64,000 nucleotides of DNA from CADEED01 sp036677145 (GCA_036677145.1 JAKFFF010000111.1:1-64000); one strand, 5' to 3'. Shown: positions 34,492 to 43,667, numbered from the stretch's first letter. The notes: generated by a model from the letters alone, not told the origin. Translations and numbers: made by a program.

Positions 34492-35436
34492 ATGAGCGCT
34501 GCGCCCGCCATACAGGCACGCGGCCTCGTGAAACGCTTTGGTGATCTGCGCGCCGTCGACGGCATCGATCTCGACGTGCCACGCGGCATGATCTTCGCCA
34601 TTCTCGGCCCGAACGGCGCCGGGAAGACCACGTTGATGCGGATGCTGGCCACACTCGCCAGACCCGATGGCGGGACGGCCAGCGTGCTCGGTCACGACCT
34701 CGTCAAAGACCCGCAGGCCGTGCGCACCGAAATCGCGATGACCGGACAGTTCGCCTCGCTCGACGAGGACCTGACTGGCCGCGAAAATCTCGTGCTGCTC
34801 GCGCGGCTTTGGGGATTTCGCGGCAAGGCCGCCCGCGCGCGCGCCGACGAATTGCTGGCCGCGTTCGATCTCGCGGACTCCGCCACCAAACAAGTCAAGG
34901 ACTATTCCGGCGGCATGCGGCGCCGGCTCGACATCGCCGCTTCGCTCATCGTCACGCCCGGGGTGTTGTTCCTGGACGAACCGACCACGGGCCTGGACCC
35001 GGTGGGGCGCAAGAGCGTGTGGCGAATGATCCGCGCGCTGGCAGGTTCCGGGGTGACAGTGCTCCTCACAACCCAGTACCTCGATGAAGCCGATCAACTG
35101 GCGGCGCGCATCGCGGTCATCGATCACGGCCGCAAGATCGCCGAAGGAACGAGCCGCGAACTGAAGGTGGCCACGGGTTCCGGTTTCCTGCACGTCGCAT
35201 TGGTCGATCCCGCGCGGCTCGAGGAAGCCGCGGCGCTGCTCGAAGCGCGCCTCGGCGCGACGGTGCAGCGCAGTGTCGAAGGCGCGATGTTGTCGGTGGT
35301 GGCCAGGACTTCGCGCGATGCGAACGACGCATTGGCCGCGCTCATCGCCGCGGACATCGAACTCGCGGACTTCTCGATGGGCAGCCCGAGTCTCGATGAA
35401 GTGTTTTTCGCGCTGACCGGAAAGGCCCACACATGA
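34492..35436 (+). CDS. ABC transporter ATP-binding protein, DrrA-like
   Basis: ATPase of a two-component ABC-2 exporter, 314 residues. Motifs: Walker A GPNGAGKTT, Q-loop region MTGQFASLDEDLTGRENL, signature YSGGMRRRLD, Walker B GVLFLDEPTTGLDP and H-loop-like region LLTTQYLDEADQLA. The C-terminal extension (residues 215-314) ends SPSLDEVFFALTGKAHT, as in daunorubicin-resistance DrrA proteins. The ATG at 34492 has a CGGAGA site; the longer frame to 34369 lacks one. It overlaps the permease gene by 4 bp (ATGA). Export of a drug, lipid or polyketide-like compound is likely for the family; the substrate is unknown. Confidence 0.9.
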   Translation: MSAAPAIQARGLVKRFGDLRAVDGIDLDVPRGMIFAILGPNGAGKTTLMRMLATLARPDGGTASVLGHDLVKDPQAVRTEIAMTGQFASLDEDLTGRENLVLLARLWGFRGKAARARADELLAAFDLADSATKQVKDYSGGMRRRLDIAASLIVTPGVLFLDEPTTGLDPVGRKSVWRMIRALAGSGVTVLLTTQYLDEADQLAARIAVIDHGRKIAEGTSRELKVATGSGFLHVALVDPARLEEAAALLEARLGATVQRSVEGAMLSVVARTSRDANDALAALIAADIELADFSMGSPSLDEVFFALTGKAHT

Positions 35437-36248
35437 ACGACGTGGCTGCCAACAAGACCGCCCCCGCGCTCAAACTCGCGCCGCGCCCGCTGGCGCCCTC
35501 ACCGCTCTCGAACGCGCTGGTGTTCGGCTGGCGCGCGGTGCTCAAGTTCAAGCACGTTCCCGAGCAGCTGTTCGACCTGGTCATGACGCCGATCATGTTC
35601 ACGCTGCTGTTCACTTTCGTGTTCGGCGGCGCGCTGGCCGGCACGCCGGGATCCTATCTGCAGTTCTTCCTGCCCGGCATCCTGGTGCAAACCGTCGTGT
35701 TCAACGCGGTGTATTCGGGCATGGGCCTATCTACCGACCTGAGCAAGGGCCTGTTCGATCGTTTCCGTTCCCTGCCCATCTGGCCGCTCGCGCCGTTCGC
35801 GGGACTCATGGTCGGCGACATCCTGCGCCACGTGATCGCCGGCGGAATCATCCTGTCCATCGGCTTGCTGCTCGGTTACCGTCCGGAGGCCGGGTTTGGC
35901 GGCGTACTCGCCGCGTTTGCGCTGCTGGTCGCGATCGGCTTCGGCATGGGCTGGATCTTCATCGTGCTCGGCCTGCTGATCCGCACACCGATGACGGTGA
36001 TGACCATCGGCTTCACCTTTTTATTCCCGCTGGTGTTCGCCTCCAACATCATGGTTCAGCCCGCGACCATGCCGGGCTGGCTGCGGGCCTTCGTCGAGGT
36101 GAACCCGGTGACACTCATGGCGACCGCGATGCGCGGCCTGCTCGGCGGCACGGCGTCGACGCGCGAGGTGCTGCTGGCGCTCGCGGCGCCCATCGCGCTG
36201 ACCGTACTGCTCGCACCGGTGACCTTGCTGCTGTATCGGCGACGCTAA
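35433..36248 (+). CDS. ABC-2 type permease, DrrB-like
   Basis: Membrane subunit paired with the ATPase just upstream, 271 residues with about six membrane helices. The N-terminal amphipathic helix (ALVFGWRAVLKFKHVPEQLFD) precedes the first membrane helix. FGGALAGTPGSYLQFFLPGIL and SKGLFDRFRSLPIWPLAPFAG are typical of DrrB/ABC2 membrane proteins. It starts within a 4-bp overlap and its TAA stop overlaps the stop of the convergent MocR-like gene by 3 bp. No membrane-fusion or outer-membrane partner is next to it. Confidence 0.9.
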   Translation: MNDVAANKTAPALKLAPRPLAPSPLSNALVFGWRAVLKFKHVPEQLFDLVMTPIMFTLLFTFVFGGALAGTPGSYLQFFLPGILVQTVVFNAVYSGMGLSTDLSKGLFDRFRSLPIWPLAPFAGLMVGDILRHVIAGGIILSIGLLLGYRPEAGFGGVLAAFALLVAIGFGMGWIFIVLGLLIRTPMTVMTIGFTFLFPLVFASNIMVQPATMPGWLRAFVEVNPVTLMATAMRGLLGGTASTREVLLALAAPIALTVLLAPVTLLLYRRR

Positions 36249-37738
36249 CTACGCGCGGCTGCCTTGCGCACGGTGTCGATGATTCGCGCCAGCCGATTGA
36301 CGCCGGCGCGGATCGCGGCGGGCGGAACCGCCCCAAAACCCAGCAGCAAGGCATTGATTGGAACACCTGGGCCGTCGACCTTGGAACCGAAGTAGTAAGC
36401 CGACAACGGCATGCTCTCGATGCCGCGCGCGCTGGCCTCGGCGTGGACGAGTTCGGCGCTCACTCCTTCCACCTCGACCACCGCGTGCATGCCGGCGCGC
36501 ACCGGACGCAACCGCAGCGGCGCGCCAGACTTTTCGATGGCGCGGCGCAGCGCGTCGAGCCGCTCTGCATACGCCGCCTGCATGCGGCGCACGTGTCGCG
36601 CGTAGTGGCCGCGGCTGATGAAAGCCGCGAGCACCATCTGTTCGAGCACCGGCGGATGCAGATCGGTGGCGAGGCGCGCGGTGATCATCCCCTGCTGCAA
36701 ATCGCTGGGCACGATCAGGAAGCCCAGGCGCAACGCAGGGAACAATGTCTTGCTGAACGTTCCCAGGTAGATGACCCGCCCATCCGGATCCAGCGAATGC
36801 AGGCAGGGCAATGGCTGGCTCTCGTAGCGCATGTCGCAGTCGTAATCGTCCTCGACGATCCACGCGTGCGAGCCGCGCGCCCATCGCAACAGTTGCTGCC
36901 GTCTTTCGAGAGACATGGCCGTGCCCAGCGGGAACTGGCAGGACGGCGTCACGTAGGCGAGCCGCGCCGCGCGCGTTGCGGCGGCGTCCACCTGCATGCC
37001 GTCGCCATCCACGGGCACGGGCACGACGGTTGCGCCGGATGAGATGAGCGCACCGCGCGCTCCGGTGTATCCCGGATCCTCCATCCACGCCTCGTCGCCG
37101 GGATCGAGCAACATGTGAAAAATCAGGTCGAGTCCGCGTTGTGCCCCGGTCACCACCTGGATCTGGTCGGCGCCGCAGCGCGTGCCGCGCGACTGCGCCA
37201 GCTCCGCGATGGCGTCGCGCAGGGGCCGAAGTCCCGCGAGCTGAGAATAGTCGCGCTGGGCCGCGCCGAGCGATCGCAGGCATTCGCGCGTGAGCCGCTG
37301 CCACAGGCGATGCGGAAACAAGTCCAGCGCCGGTGTGCCCAGGCGGAAAGCGCGCGCCACGGTTGCGGGCGACCGCCGGTCGGGTGGTTGCATGCGCGAC
37401 AGTAGATAGCCCCGCCGCGAGAACGGCGGGCGTGTCACCGGACTTTCCAACCGTGTCACCGGCGGTGGTTTGCGCTCCGGCAGTTCCCGCGCAATGAACA
37501 TTCCGGAACCGCGGCGCGCCACCACGTACCCTTCGGCCCGCAACTGCTCCAGCGCCAGAAAGGTGGTGGTGCGTGACACGCCGAGCTCCGCGGCCAATGC
37601 GCGCGTGGATGGCAAGCGGCAATCACTGCGCACGCGGCCGTCGAGAATGCATTGGCGGATCGACGAATAGATCTGGTGCTGCAGCGACCGCCCGGCGTGT
37701 CGCTCGAGAAAGATCGGCAGGCTCGCGGTTCTCGGCAT
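36245..37738 (-). CDS. MocR/PdxR-type GntR transcription regulator with aminotransferase domain
   Basis: 497-residue regulator: a GntR winged helix-turn-helix (LQHQIYSSIRQCILDGRVRSD, LPSTRALAAELGVSRTTT, LEQLRAEGYVVARRGSGMFI) followed by a fold-type I aminotransferase-like domain with the PLP-binding lysine in LGTFSKTLFPALRLGFL and the VEDDYDCDMRYE block. MocR proteins sense PLP or amino-group ligands. Targets are usually adjacent genes, which here would be the convergent ABC exporter or the SGNH hydrolase. The ATG at 37738 has GGAAAGG upstream. The longer frame to 37768 would start inside the inverted repeat at 37755-37858, so it is rejected. Confidence 0.9.
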   Translation of the reverse strand: MPRTASLPIFLERHAGRSLQHQIYSSIRQCILDGRVRSDCRLPSTRALAAELGVSRTTTFLALEQLRAEGYVVARRGSGMFIARELPERKPPPVTRLESPVTRPPFSRRGYLLSRMQPPDRRSPATVARAFRLGTPALDLFPHRLWQRLTRECLRSLGAAQRDYSQLAGLRPLRDAIAELAQSRGTRCGADQIQVVTGAQRGLDLIFHMLLDPGDEAWMEDPGYTGARGALISSGATVVPVPVDGDGMQVDAAATRAARLAYVTPSCQFPLGTAMSLERRQQLLRWARGSHAWIVEDDYDCDMRYESQPLPCLHSLDPDGRVIYLGTFSKTLFPALRLGFLIVPSDLQQGMITARLATDLHPPVLEQMVLAAFISRGHYARHVRRMQAAYAERLDALRRAIEKSGAPLRLRPVRAGMHAVVEVEGVSAELVHAEASARGIESMPLSAYYFGSKVDGPGVPINALLLGFGAVPPAAIRAGVNRLARIIDTVRKAAARS

Positions 37739-37754
37739 CCTTTCCCCCGGAACG

Positions 37755-37858
37755 GAAAATGGGGACATTCCTCATTTCCCTGTAACAAATCGTCGACACA
37801 CAAGATGCGCGCTGCGCGGGACAATTGTTACAGGGAAATGAGGAATGTCCCCATTTTC
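37755..37858. repeat. Perfect 34-bp inverted repeat, REP/BIME-like composite
   Basis: Arm 37755-37788 (starting GAAAATGGGGACATTCC) and arm 37825-37858 are exact reverse complements over 34 bp, separated by 36 bp that contain a small GCGC-rich hairpin. The core AATGGGGACATTCCTCATTT recurs in both arms of the element at 46340-46466. It sits between the starts of the MocR-like regulator and the stop of the SGNH hydrolase gene. No ORF inside. As RNA it would be a very stable long hairpin. Confidence 0.85.
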
Positions 37859-37863
37859 AGGCG

Positions 37864-39156
37864 TCAGAAGAGCATGGACAGGCTGACCGCGTTGGCCATG
37901 GCCTGGTATCCGGCATCGTTCAGATGCACACCGTCGAAGTCGTAGGCCGGCAGCGTACGGGCGGGATTCGCCGGATCGCGCACCGCCGCTTCGAAGTCGA
38001 TGACGCCATCGAACGCGCCGCCGGTGCGAATCCAGCGATTGATCGCCTGACGTTTTGCTTCGTTCTCGGGAGTGAACAGCCCTGGAATCGTGCTCGAACC
38101 AAAGGGCGTGAGCGTTGCGCCATAGATCCTGACGCCGCGGGCGCGGGCACGCGCGCTCAGCTGCTGCAATCCGGAAATCACGTCGGCCGCGGTCACCGCC
38201 TCCGCCGCGAACTCGGTCTTCCCGAACAACGGCAGCAAGGCGGGAATCATGATGTCGTTCAACCCGAGGTGCACGATGACTCCCTTCACGCCCGTGACCG
38301 CGAGCACGTCGCGATCGAAGCGCGCGGCTCCGCCGGGACCACAGAAGTCGTACAACAGACGTCCGCAACCCACTCCCTGGTTGATGACCGCAAGGCGCGG
38401 CCGCAGGCCGTTGAGGCGGTCGGACAAACGATCGGGCCAGGTGCGATCCTGGTCCTGGGAAGAACCGGCACCCTGGGTGATCGAATCACCGAGAGCCACC
38501 AGCGTGCCGATGGCCTCGGATGGCAGCACCTCGACCGTCGTCAGGTAGAAAACCGAGGGCGTGGGCGCGGCACCCGGCAAATCGAGCGCCGACACCAGGT
38601 TGCCGCTGCCCTCCGCCGCGACATACGACGTCCGCATCGTGAGCTCGTGGTAGGTCGCGGGCTCGGTGATTCCGGGTAGATAGACGCTGACCGCCAGGTC
38701 ATCGTCCGCCGGCACTTCGAAATCCAGCGCGTCGCTCACCGCCACCGCGCCGGCGGGAATCGTGATGGAAGCCTGGCCGTTGAAAACGAGCCGGCGGCCG
38801 CCTGGACGAACCGAGCTTTGGTAGTTGTGCAAGGCCACCTGCACCGCCCCGATGCGCAACGGCAAAATGCCGAAAGCATTCGAGAGCCGCACACGCACGC
38901 GGCGTCCACCGACGCTGGTGTGCACCACGTGACGGATGGTCTGGTTCTCGAAGGAACGGCTCCGGTCGGGATTGTTGAACAACGTGTCGATGGTGGTCGG
39001 CCCAGGCGCGATCGGCGCGGCACTCCAGGTGGCAACCCAGCGGTTCGCGTCGCCGCCCGGGCCGGGGCCGAAGCTCGCGACGGACTGCGCGTTAACCAGC
39101 GTGGACAGACCCAGCGCCGCCGCGCCGGCCAGCATTGAACGAGTGAATCGCTTCAT
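37864..39156 (-). CDS. Secreted SGNH/GDSL-type hydrolase
   Basis: 430-residue exported esterase or lipase-like protein. A signal peptide (MKRFTRSMLAGAAALGLSTL..) ends near NA-QS at residue 23-24. An N-terminal beta-rich domain (residues 35-190, with WVATWSAAPIAPGP and RVRVRLSNAFG) precedes the SGNH domain. There block I is VALGDSITQGAGS with the nucleophile serine, block III is HLGLNDI, and the C-terminal catalytic block is DGVHLNDAGY. Such proteins hydrolyse ester bonds in lipids, acetylated sugars or plant polymers. The ATG at 39156 has an ideal AAGGAGA site. The stop is 5 bp from the inverted repeat at 37755-37858. Confidence 0.9.
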   Translation of the reverse strand: MKRFTRSMLAGAAALGLSTLVNAQSVASFGPGPGGDANRWVATWSAAPIAPGPTTIDTLFNNPDRSRSFENQTIRHVVHTSVGGRRVRVRLSNAFGILPLRIGAVQVALHNYQSSVRPGGRRLVFNGQASITIPAGAVAVSDALDFEVPADDDLAVSVYLPGITEPATYHELTMRTSYVAAEGSGNLVSALDLPGAAPTPSVFYLTTVEVLPSEAIGTLVALGDSITQGAGSSQDQDRTWPDRLSDRLNGLRPRLAVINQGVGCGRLLYDFCGPGGAARFDRDVLAVTGVKGVIVHLGLNDIMIPALLPLFGKTEFAAEAVTAADVISGLQQLSARARARGVRIYGATLTPFGSSTIPGLFTPENEAKRQAINRWIRTGGAFDGVIDFEAAVRDPANPARTLPAYDFDGVHLNDAGYQAMANAVSLSMLF

Positions 39157-39268
39157 TTGACTCTCCTTGTATACCCGGCATCGGTGCGATGCGGGCTGGA
39201 GTCTGGGAAGCATGGGTCCGCGGCGGTAGAACCACTTCGGCGCAATCCGATGAGGCCAGCGCGGAATC

Positions 39269-39282
39269 GGGACAGCTGTCCC
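39269..39282. repeat. Short GGGACA palindrome
   Basis: GGGACAGCTGTCCC is a perfect 14-bp palindrome in the gap between the SGNH hydrolase start and the end of the PhoU-like gene. It shares the GGGACA...TGTCCC ends of the larger palindromes in this window and may be a shortened REP copy. It could also serve as an operator. Confidence 0.4.
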
Positions 39283-39310
39283 TAACTAGATGACCTGCGG
39301 CGAGGCGGAC

Positions 39311-40030
39311 TCAGGACCTGGCGGAAACCGCCGCCGGGAGCACGCCGGTCGCGGCTGGATCGAATTGCCCGCCGATGAAACCCACGTGGCGGGCGATGTT
39401 GCGCGCGTGATCGCCAATTCGCTCGAGCGACCGCATGATGAAGGCCGCTTCGATCGCCGACTGCACCTGCCGGGCATCTTCCATGGCCCGCGTCAGGATG
39501 CGCCGCAGCGCGGCGGCGTACTCGGAATCCATTTCGTGATCCTGCTGGATCACCGCGGCCGCGGCGGCCGGATCGAGCCGGTCGAACGCCTCGAGCGACG
39601 ATCGGATCATGAGCACCGCAAGCCGTCCGAGTTGCCGCGCCTCACGCGCGGTTGCGGTGCCGGGCCGAAACCCGTTCGTCTCCGAGTCCGCGAGCACGGT
39701 GAGCGCGAGCTTCTTGGCTTCGTCGGCCGCGCGTTCGAGCTCGGTGACGACCTTGTCGATGGCGAAGATCGCGCGCAGGTCCTGCGCCACCGGCTGGCGG
39801 CGCGCGATCACCTGCAACGCGGCCTCCTCGATTTCCGCGTCGTAAAGATTGATCTTGCGCTCGCGCTCGAGCACCAGCGTCGCGACAGCGCGATCCCAGT
39901 TCGAGTAGGCATTCACGGCGAGCTGCACCTGCTCGATCACCAGCGCGCCCATCGCCACTGCCTGTATGTGCAGCGACGACAACTCACCGTCGAACGCGCG
40001 CGTGGTATGGCCTTCGAGAGTCAGCGACAT
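39311..40030 (-). CDS. phoU: PhoU-family protein of the pst operon
   Basis: 239-residue PhoU-type double three-helix-bundle protein, the last gene of the pst operon. Marks are FDGELSSLHIQAVAMGALVIEQ, the first metal-binding helix with DLRAIFAIDKVVTELERAADEAKK and the second with RSLERIGDHARNIARHVGF. In E. coli PhoU links the Pst transporter to PhoR and represses the Pho regulon when phosphate is ample. A second PhoU lies next to phoR at 52425-53141, so the division of labour between the two is open. It starts 16 bp after pstB. Confidence 0.92.
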   Translation of the reverse strand: MSLTLEGHTTRAFDGELSSLHIQAVAMGALVIEQVQLAVNAYSNWDRAVATLVLERERKINLYDAEIEEAALQVIARRQPVAQDLRAIFAIDKVVTELERAADEAKKLALTVLADSETNGFRPGTATAREARQLGRLAVLMIRSSLEAFDRLDPAAAAAVIQQDHEMDSEYAAALRRILTRAMEDARQVQSAIEAAFIMRSLERIGDHARNIARHVGFIGGQFDPAATGVLPAAVSARS

Positions 40031-40045
40031 GGAAGTAGTCTGGCC

Positions 40046-40927
40046 TCAGCCGAACCGCCCGGTGATGTAGTCCTCGGTCAGCTTGTGCCGCGGGTTCGTG
40101 AAGATGCGGTCCGTCTCACCCACCTCGATGAGGTCCCCGAGATGGAAGTACGCCGTGCGCTGTGAAACACGCGCCGCCTGCTGCATGGAATGCGTCACGA
40201 TCACCATGGCGTAGCTCTGGCGCAGCTCTTCCATCAGGTCCTCGATGCGGGCGGTCGCGATCGGATCGAGCGCCGAGCACGGCTCATCCATGAGGATCAC
40301 TTCCGGGTTCACGGCAATGGTCCTGGCGATGCACAGCCGCTGCTGCTGGCCGCCGGACAGCGACGTGCCCGGCTGCTGCAGGCGATCTTTCACTTCGTCC
40401 CACAAGCCCGCGCGCTGCAGCGAGTTGTGCACGATTTCGTCGAGTTCGACGCGATCGCCGGCCAGGCCGTGAATGCGCGGGCCGTAGGCGACGTTTTCGT
40501 AAATGGATTTGGGAAACGGATTCGGCTTCTGGAACACCATGCCGACACGCGCGCGCAGCTGCACGACGTCCTGCTTCTTGTCGTGGATGTCCTTGCCGTC
40601 GAGCAGGATCGAGCCCTCCACGCGCGCGCCCGCGATGGTGTCGTTCATCCGGTTGAGACAGCGCAGGAAAGTGGACTTGCCACATCCCGATGGACCGATC
40701 ATCGCGAGCACCTGGTTCTTCGCGATGTCGATGCCGACTTTCTTGATGGCGTGTTTCTCGCCGTAATACACGTCGACGTCGCGGCAGCTGAAGATCGGGT
40801 CGTCGACCACGATGTTGCCCACGGTCTTGCCCGCCTCGATCGGCGGCTGCAATGAAACCGGTTCGGACGTGCGCCCGCCCGGCTTCAGATTGATGCCGGC
40901 ACGTTCCACTTGCACTGCACTTTCCAT
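40046..40927 (-). CDS. pstB: Phosphate ABC transporter ATP-binding protein
   Basis: ATPase of the high-affinity phosphate importer PstSCAB. The 293 residues include an N-terminal extension of about 35 residues beyond E. coli PstB (257). Motifs: Walker A GPSGCGKST, the FQKPNPFPKSIYENV Q-loop block, signature SLSGGQQQRLCIAR, Walker B VILMDEPCSALDP and H-loop VTHSMQQAARVSQRTAYF. It starts 4 bp after the pstA stop and is followed by phoU. Confidence 0.97.
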   Translation of the reverse strand: MESAVQVERAGINLKPGGRTSEPVSLQPPIEAGKTVGNIVVDDPIFSCRDVDVYYGEKHAIKKVGIDIAKNQVLAMIGPSGCGKSTFLRCLNRMNDTIAGARVEGSILLDGKDIHDKKQDVVQLRARVGMVFQKPNPFPKSIYENVAYGPRIHGLAGDRVELDEIVHNSLQRAGLWDEVKDRLQQPGTSLSGGQQQRLCIARTIAVNPEVILMDEPCSALDPIATARIEDLMEELRQSYAMVIVTHSMQQAARVSQRTAYFHLGDLIEVGETDRIFTNPRHKLTEDYITGRFG

Positions 40928-40931
40928 ACTG

Positions 40932-42239
40932 TCACCACCGACGTTCGAAACGTTTGCGAAGAATGACCGCCGTCGTGTTCATCACCACGAGGAAGGCCAG
41001 GAGGACGATGATCGCGCCCGAGGTTTTCTCGACGAAGCCGCGCTCGGGAGAATCGGACCAGAGGAACACCTGCACGGGCAGCGCTGTCGCCGAATCCGTG
41101 AATCCTGAGGGAATGTCGACGATGAACGCGACCATGCCGATCATGAGCAGCGGCGCGGATTCTCCGAGCGCGCGCGCCATGCCGATGATGGTGCCCGTGA
41201 GCATCCCGGGCATCGCGAGCGGCAACACATGGTGCGTCACGGTCTGGATCTTCGAGGCGCCCATGCCGAGCGCCGCCTCGCGGATCGACGGCGGCACGGC
41301 CTTCAGCGCCGCGCGCGACGCGATGATGATGGTCGGCAATGTCAGCAACGTCAGCACCATCGCGCCGACCAGCGGCGCGGAACGTGGCAAACCGAAGAAT
41401 CCGATGAACACCGCCAGGCCCAGCAGGCCGAAGACGATCGAGGGCACCGCCGCCAGATTGTTGATGTTCACCTCGATGAGATCCGTCCAGCGATTGCGGC
41501 GCGCGAATTCCTCGAGGTAGATAGCCGTGGCGACGCCGATCGGGAACGACAGCAGCAGCGTGAGCAGCAGCATGAGGAACGATCCGACCACCGCGCCCCA
41601 GATGCCGGCCTTCTCTGGCTCGCGCGAATCGCCGCCGGTGACGAAGATCTTGTTGAACTTGAGGTCGAGCGCGCCGTCGGCGGCGAGCTGGTCCGCCCAG
41701 TCGAGCTGCTGATCCGACAGCGGCCGCTCGTCTTCCGGCAACGCGCGATCGATGTGGCCCTTGCGCAGGATGTCGACCGCGTCGCTCGCCAGCAGCCAGC
41801 GGTCCGCGGTCGTGCCGATCAGCGCCGGATTCGCGGCGACCTCGTGCTGCAGATCGAACGCGGCGCTGCCGCTCACGAGCCGCGTCAGTTCGCGCGTGGC
41901 CACGCGGCCTTCGACCTGGGGGAAACGCGCCTTGAGCGCGGCGCGGATCAGCGACTGGTAATCCGCCGAGTGCAGGTCGTCCACCCGGCGCGTGCCGGCC
42001 GGATCGATGACCTGCGGATCGAAGTAGATAGACAGGCGGATCTGCGTCTGCTGGAACGCGCCGATGCCGTTCGAGAAGATCACGAAGAACAGGTAGACGA
42101 GGAAGGCCATGCCGGCAGTCACCGCGGCGAAACCGTACGCCCGGAAGCGGCGCTCCGCCCAGTAGCGACGGCGCAGGCTCGCGGCGACGATCGCCTGGGT
42201 TTCCTGCGGGGTCTTGCGCGGTTTATTCGTATTGTTCAC
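40932..42239 (-). CDS. pstA: Phosphate ABC transporter permease PstA, with periplasmic domain
   Basis: Inner-membrane permease of the Pst importer. The 435 residues are much longer than E. coli PstA (296). After an N-terminal helix (GFAAVTAGMAFLVYLFFVIFS) there is a soluble stretch of about 150 residues (TQIRLSIYFDPQVIDPAG..NKIFVTGGDSREPEKAG), the DUF3333-type insert seen in some proteobacterial PstA, then five membrane helices with the EAA-like motif REAALGMGASKIQTVTHHVLP. The GTG start at 42239 overlaps the end of pstC by 17 bp, indicating tight coupling. Confidence 0.95.
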   Translation of the reverse strand: MNNTNKPRKTPQETQAIVAASLRRRYWAERRFRAYGFAAVTAGMAFLVYLFFVIFSNGIGAFQQTQIRLSIYFDPQVIDPAGTRRVDDLHSADYQSLIRAALKARFPQVEGRVATRELTRLVSGSAAFDLQHEVAANPALIGTTADRWLLASDAVDILRKGHIDRALPEDERPLSDQQLDWADQLAADGALDLKFNKIFVTGGDSREPEKAGIWGAVVGSFLMLLLTLLLSFPIGVATAIYLEEFARRNRWTDLIEVNINNLAAVPSIVFGLLGLAVFIGFFGLPRSAPLVGAMVLTLLTLPTIIIASRAALKAVPPSIREAALGMGASKIQTVTHHVLPLAMPGMLTGTIIGMARALGESAPLLMIGMVAFIVDIPSGFTDSATALPVQVFLWSDSPERGFVEKTSGAIIVLLAFLVVMNTTAVILRKRFERRW

Positions 42240-43611
42240 GGTATTTCCGGACGATGTGCAGCGCCAGGACGTTGAGCGCGAGAGTCACCAGGAACAACAC
42301 GAGCCCGAGCGCGAAGGCGGCGAGCGTCTTGGGGCTGTCGAACTCCTGGTCGCCCACCAGCAAGGTGACGATCTGCACGGTGACCGTGGTCACCGCTTCG
42401 AGTGGATTGATGGTGAGGTTCGCGGCCAGGCCCGCCGCCATCACGACGATCATTGTCTCGCCGATGGCGCGCGATACGGCGAGCAACACGCCGCCGACGA
42501 TGCCGGGCAGCGCCGCGCGCATCACCACCTGCTTGATGGTTTCGGAGCGGGTGGCGCCGAGCGCGTACGCGCCATCACGCAGCGACTGCGGCACGGCGCT
42601 GATCATGTCGTCGGCCAGCGAGGACACGAACGGGATGATCATGATGCCCATCACGAGTCCCGCGGCGAGCGCGCTCTCGGAGGCGACGTCGAGCCCGATG
42701 CCCTCTCCCCAGCCGCGTAACGCGGGCCCGATGGTCAGCGCCGCGAAGAATCCGTACACGACGGTCGGCACACCGGCGAGCACCTCGAGCAGCGGCTTCG
42801 CCCAGGTGCGGAATTGCGGGTGCGCGTATTCGGCCAGGTAGATAGCCGAGAACAGGCCGATGGGCACGGAGATCAACATCGCGATCAGCGAGATCAGCAG
42901 CGTGCCGGCGAACAGCGGCACCGCGCCGAAGGAGCCGGACGATCCCACCTGGTCGGCGCGGATGGCCATCTGCGGGCTCCACGACGTGCCGAACAGGAAG
43001 TCGAACGGCGAGATGATCGAGAAGAAGCGGAACGCCTCGAAGGCGACCGAGGCCACGATGCCGATGGTCGTGAAGACCGCGATCGTCGAGCAGCCGATCA
43101 GCAGCCACTCGATGACGCGCTCGACTCCGTTGCGGGCGCGAACCTCGGGAGAGATGCGCGAGCGCACGATCAGCACCGCGGCAATCGCCATGATGAAGAC
43201 CAGCACCGTCAGCGCCATGCGGCTGATTCCGCGCAGCTTCAGGTATTCAGCGGCCGCACCGCGCACCGCCTCGCTGACGCTCGCGGCCGGCACGTTGCCC
43301 GCCACGAGATTCCGGACATCGTTGAGCACCAGCGACAGCTCGTTGCCCGGGAGTGACTTCACTCCCGCGGGCAGCTGATCGGTCACCAGCCGCAGGATGA
43401 TCGTGTCCTGGAATGCGAGCCACGCCCCGATGACGCCGAGCGCGGGCAATGCGCACCACAACGCGGTCATCAGGCCATAGTGGCTCGGCAGGGAATGCAG
43501 GTGGCGGATACCGCGGCTGCCGCCGACGACGGCCAGCGAGCGCGATTTGCCGATCCAGAAGGCGCCCACCGACAGGAGGGTCAACGCAATGAGTAAGGCC
43601 GCCGGTGTCAT
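42223..43611 (-). CDS. pstC: Phosphate ABC transporter permease PstC, long form
   Basis: Partner permease of PstA, 462 residues (319 in E. coli). The extra length is an N-terminal membrane and periplasmic region (residues 1-170) before the transporter core. The core shows LFGTSWSPQMAIRADQVGSSGSFGAVPLFAGTLLI (in pieces), GLFSAIYLAEYAHPQFR and the EAA motif RDGAYALGATRSETIKQVVM. ATG at 43611. The gap to the porin gene upstream holds two REP-like palindromes, which may reduce or stabilise read-through from pstS and the porin. Confidence 0.96.
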   Translation of the reverse strand: MTPAALLIALTLLSVGAFWIGKSRSLAVVGGSRGIRHLHSLPSHYGLMTALWCALPALGVIGAWLAFQDTIILRLVTDQLPAGVKSLPGNELSLVLNDVRNLVAGNVPAASVSEAVRGAAAEYLKLRGISRMALTVLVFIMAIAAVLIVRSRISPEVRARNGVERVIEWLLIGCSTIAVFTTIGIVASVAFEAFRFFSIISPFDFLFGTSWSPQMAIRADQVGSSGSFGAVPLFAGTLLISLIAMLISVPIGLFSAIYLAEYAHPQFRTWAKPLLEVLAGVPTVVYGFFAALTIGPALRGWGEGIGLDVASESALAAGLVMGIMIIPFVSSLADDMISAVPQSLRDGAYALGATRSETIKQVVMRAALPGIVGGVLLAVSRAIGETMIVVMAAGLAANLTINPLEAVTTVTVQIVTLLVGDQEFDSPKTLAAFALGLVLFLVTLALNVLALHIVRKYREQYE

Positions 43612-43642
43612 GTCATTTGGTTTCGTGTGCCGTGGGCGGAAT

Positions 43643-43667
43643 GGGGACAGATTTCAGATCTGTCCCC
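43643..43667. repeat. REP-like palindrome, first of a pair before pstC
   Basis: GGGGACAGAT and ATCTGTCCCC flank a 5-base loop. Same family as 6024-6049. It lies 31 bp upstream of the pstC start, inside the probable pst transcript, so it could act as an mRNA-stabilising or attenuating hairpin. Confidence 0.75.

Noticed and set aside
37755..37858. CRISPR-like or attachment-site interpretation of the inverted repeat
   Set aside because: There is one inverted pair with no regular spacing or spacers, and no integrase or cas gene nearby.
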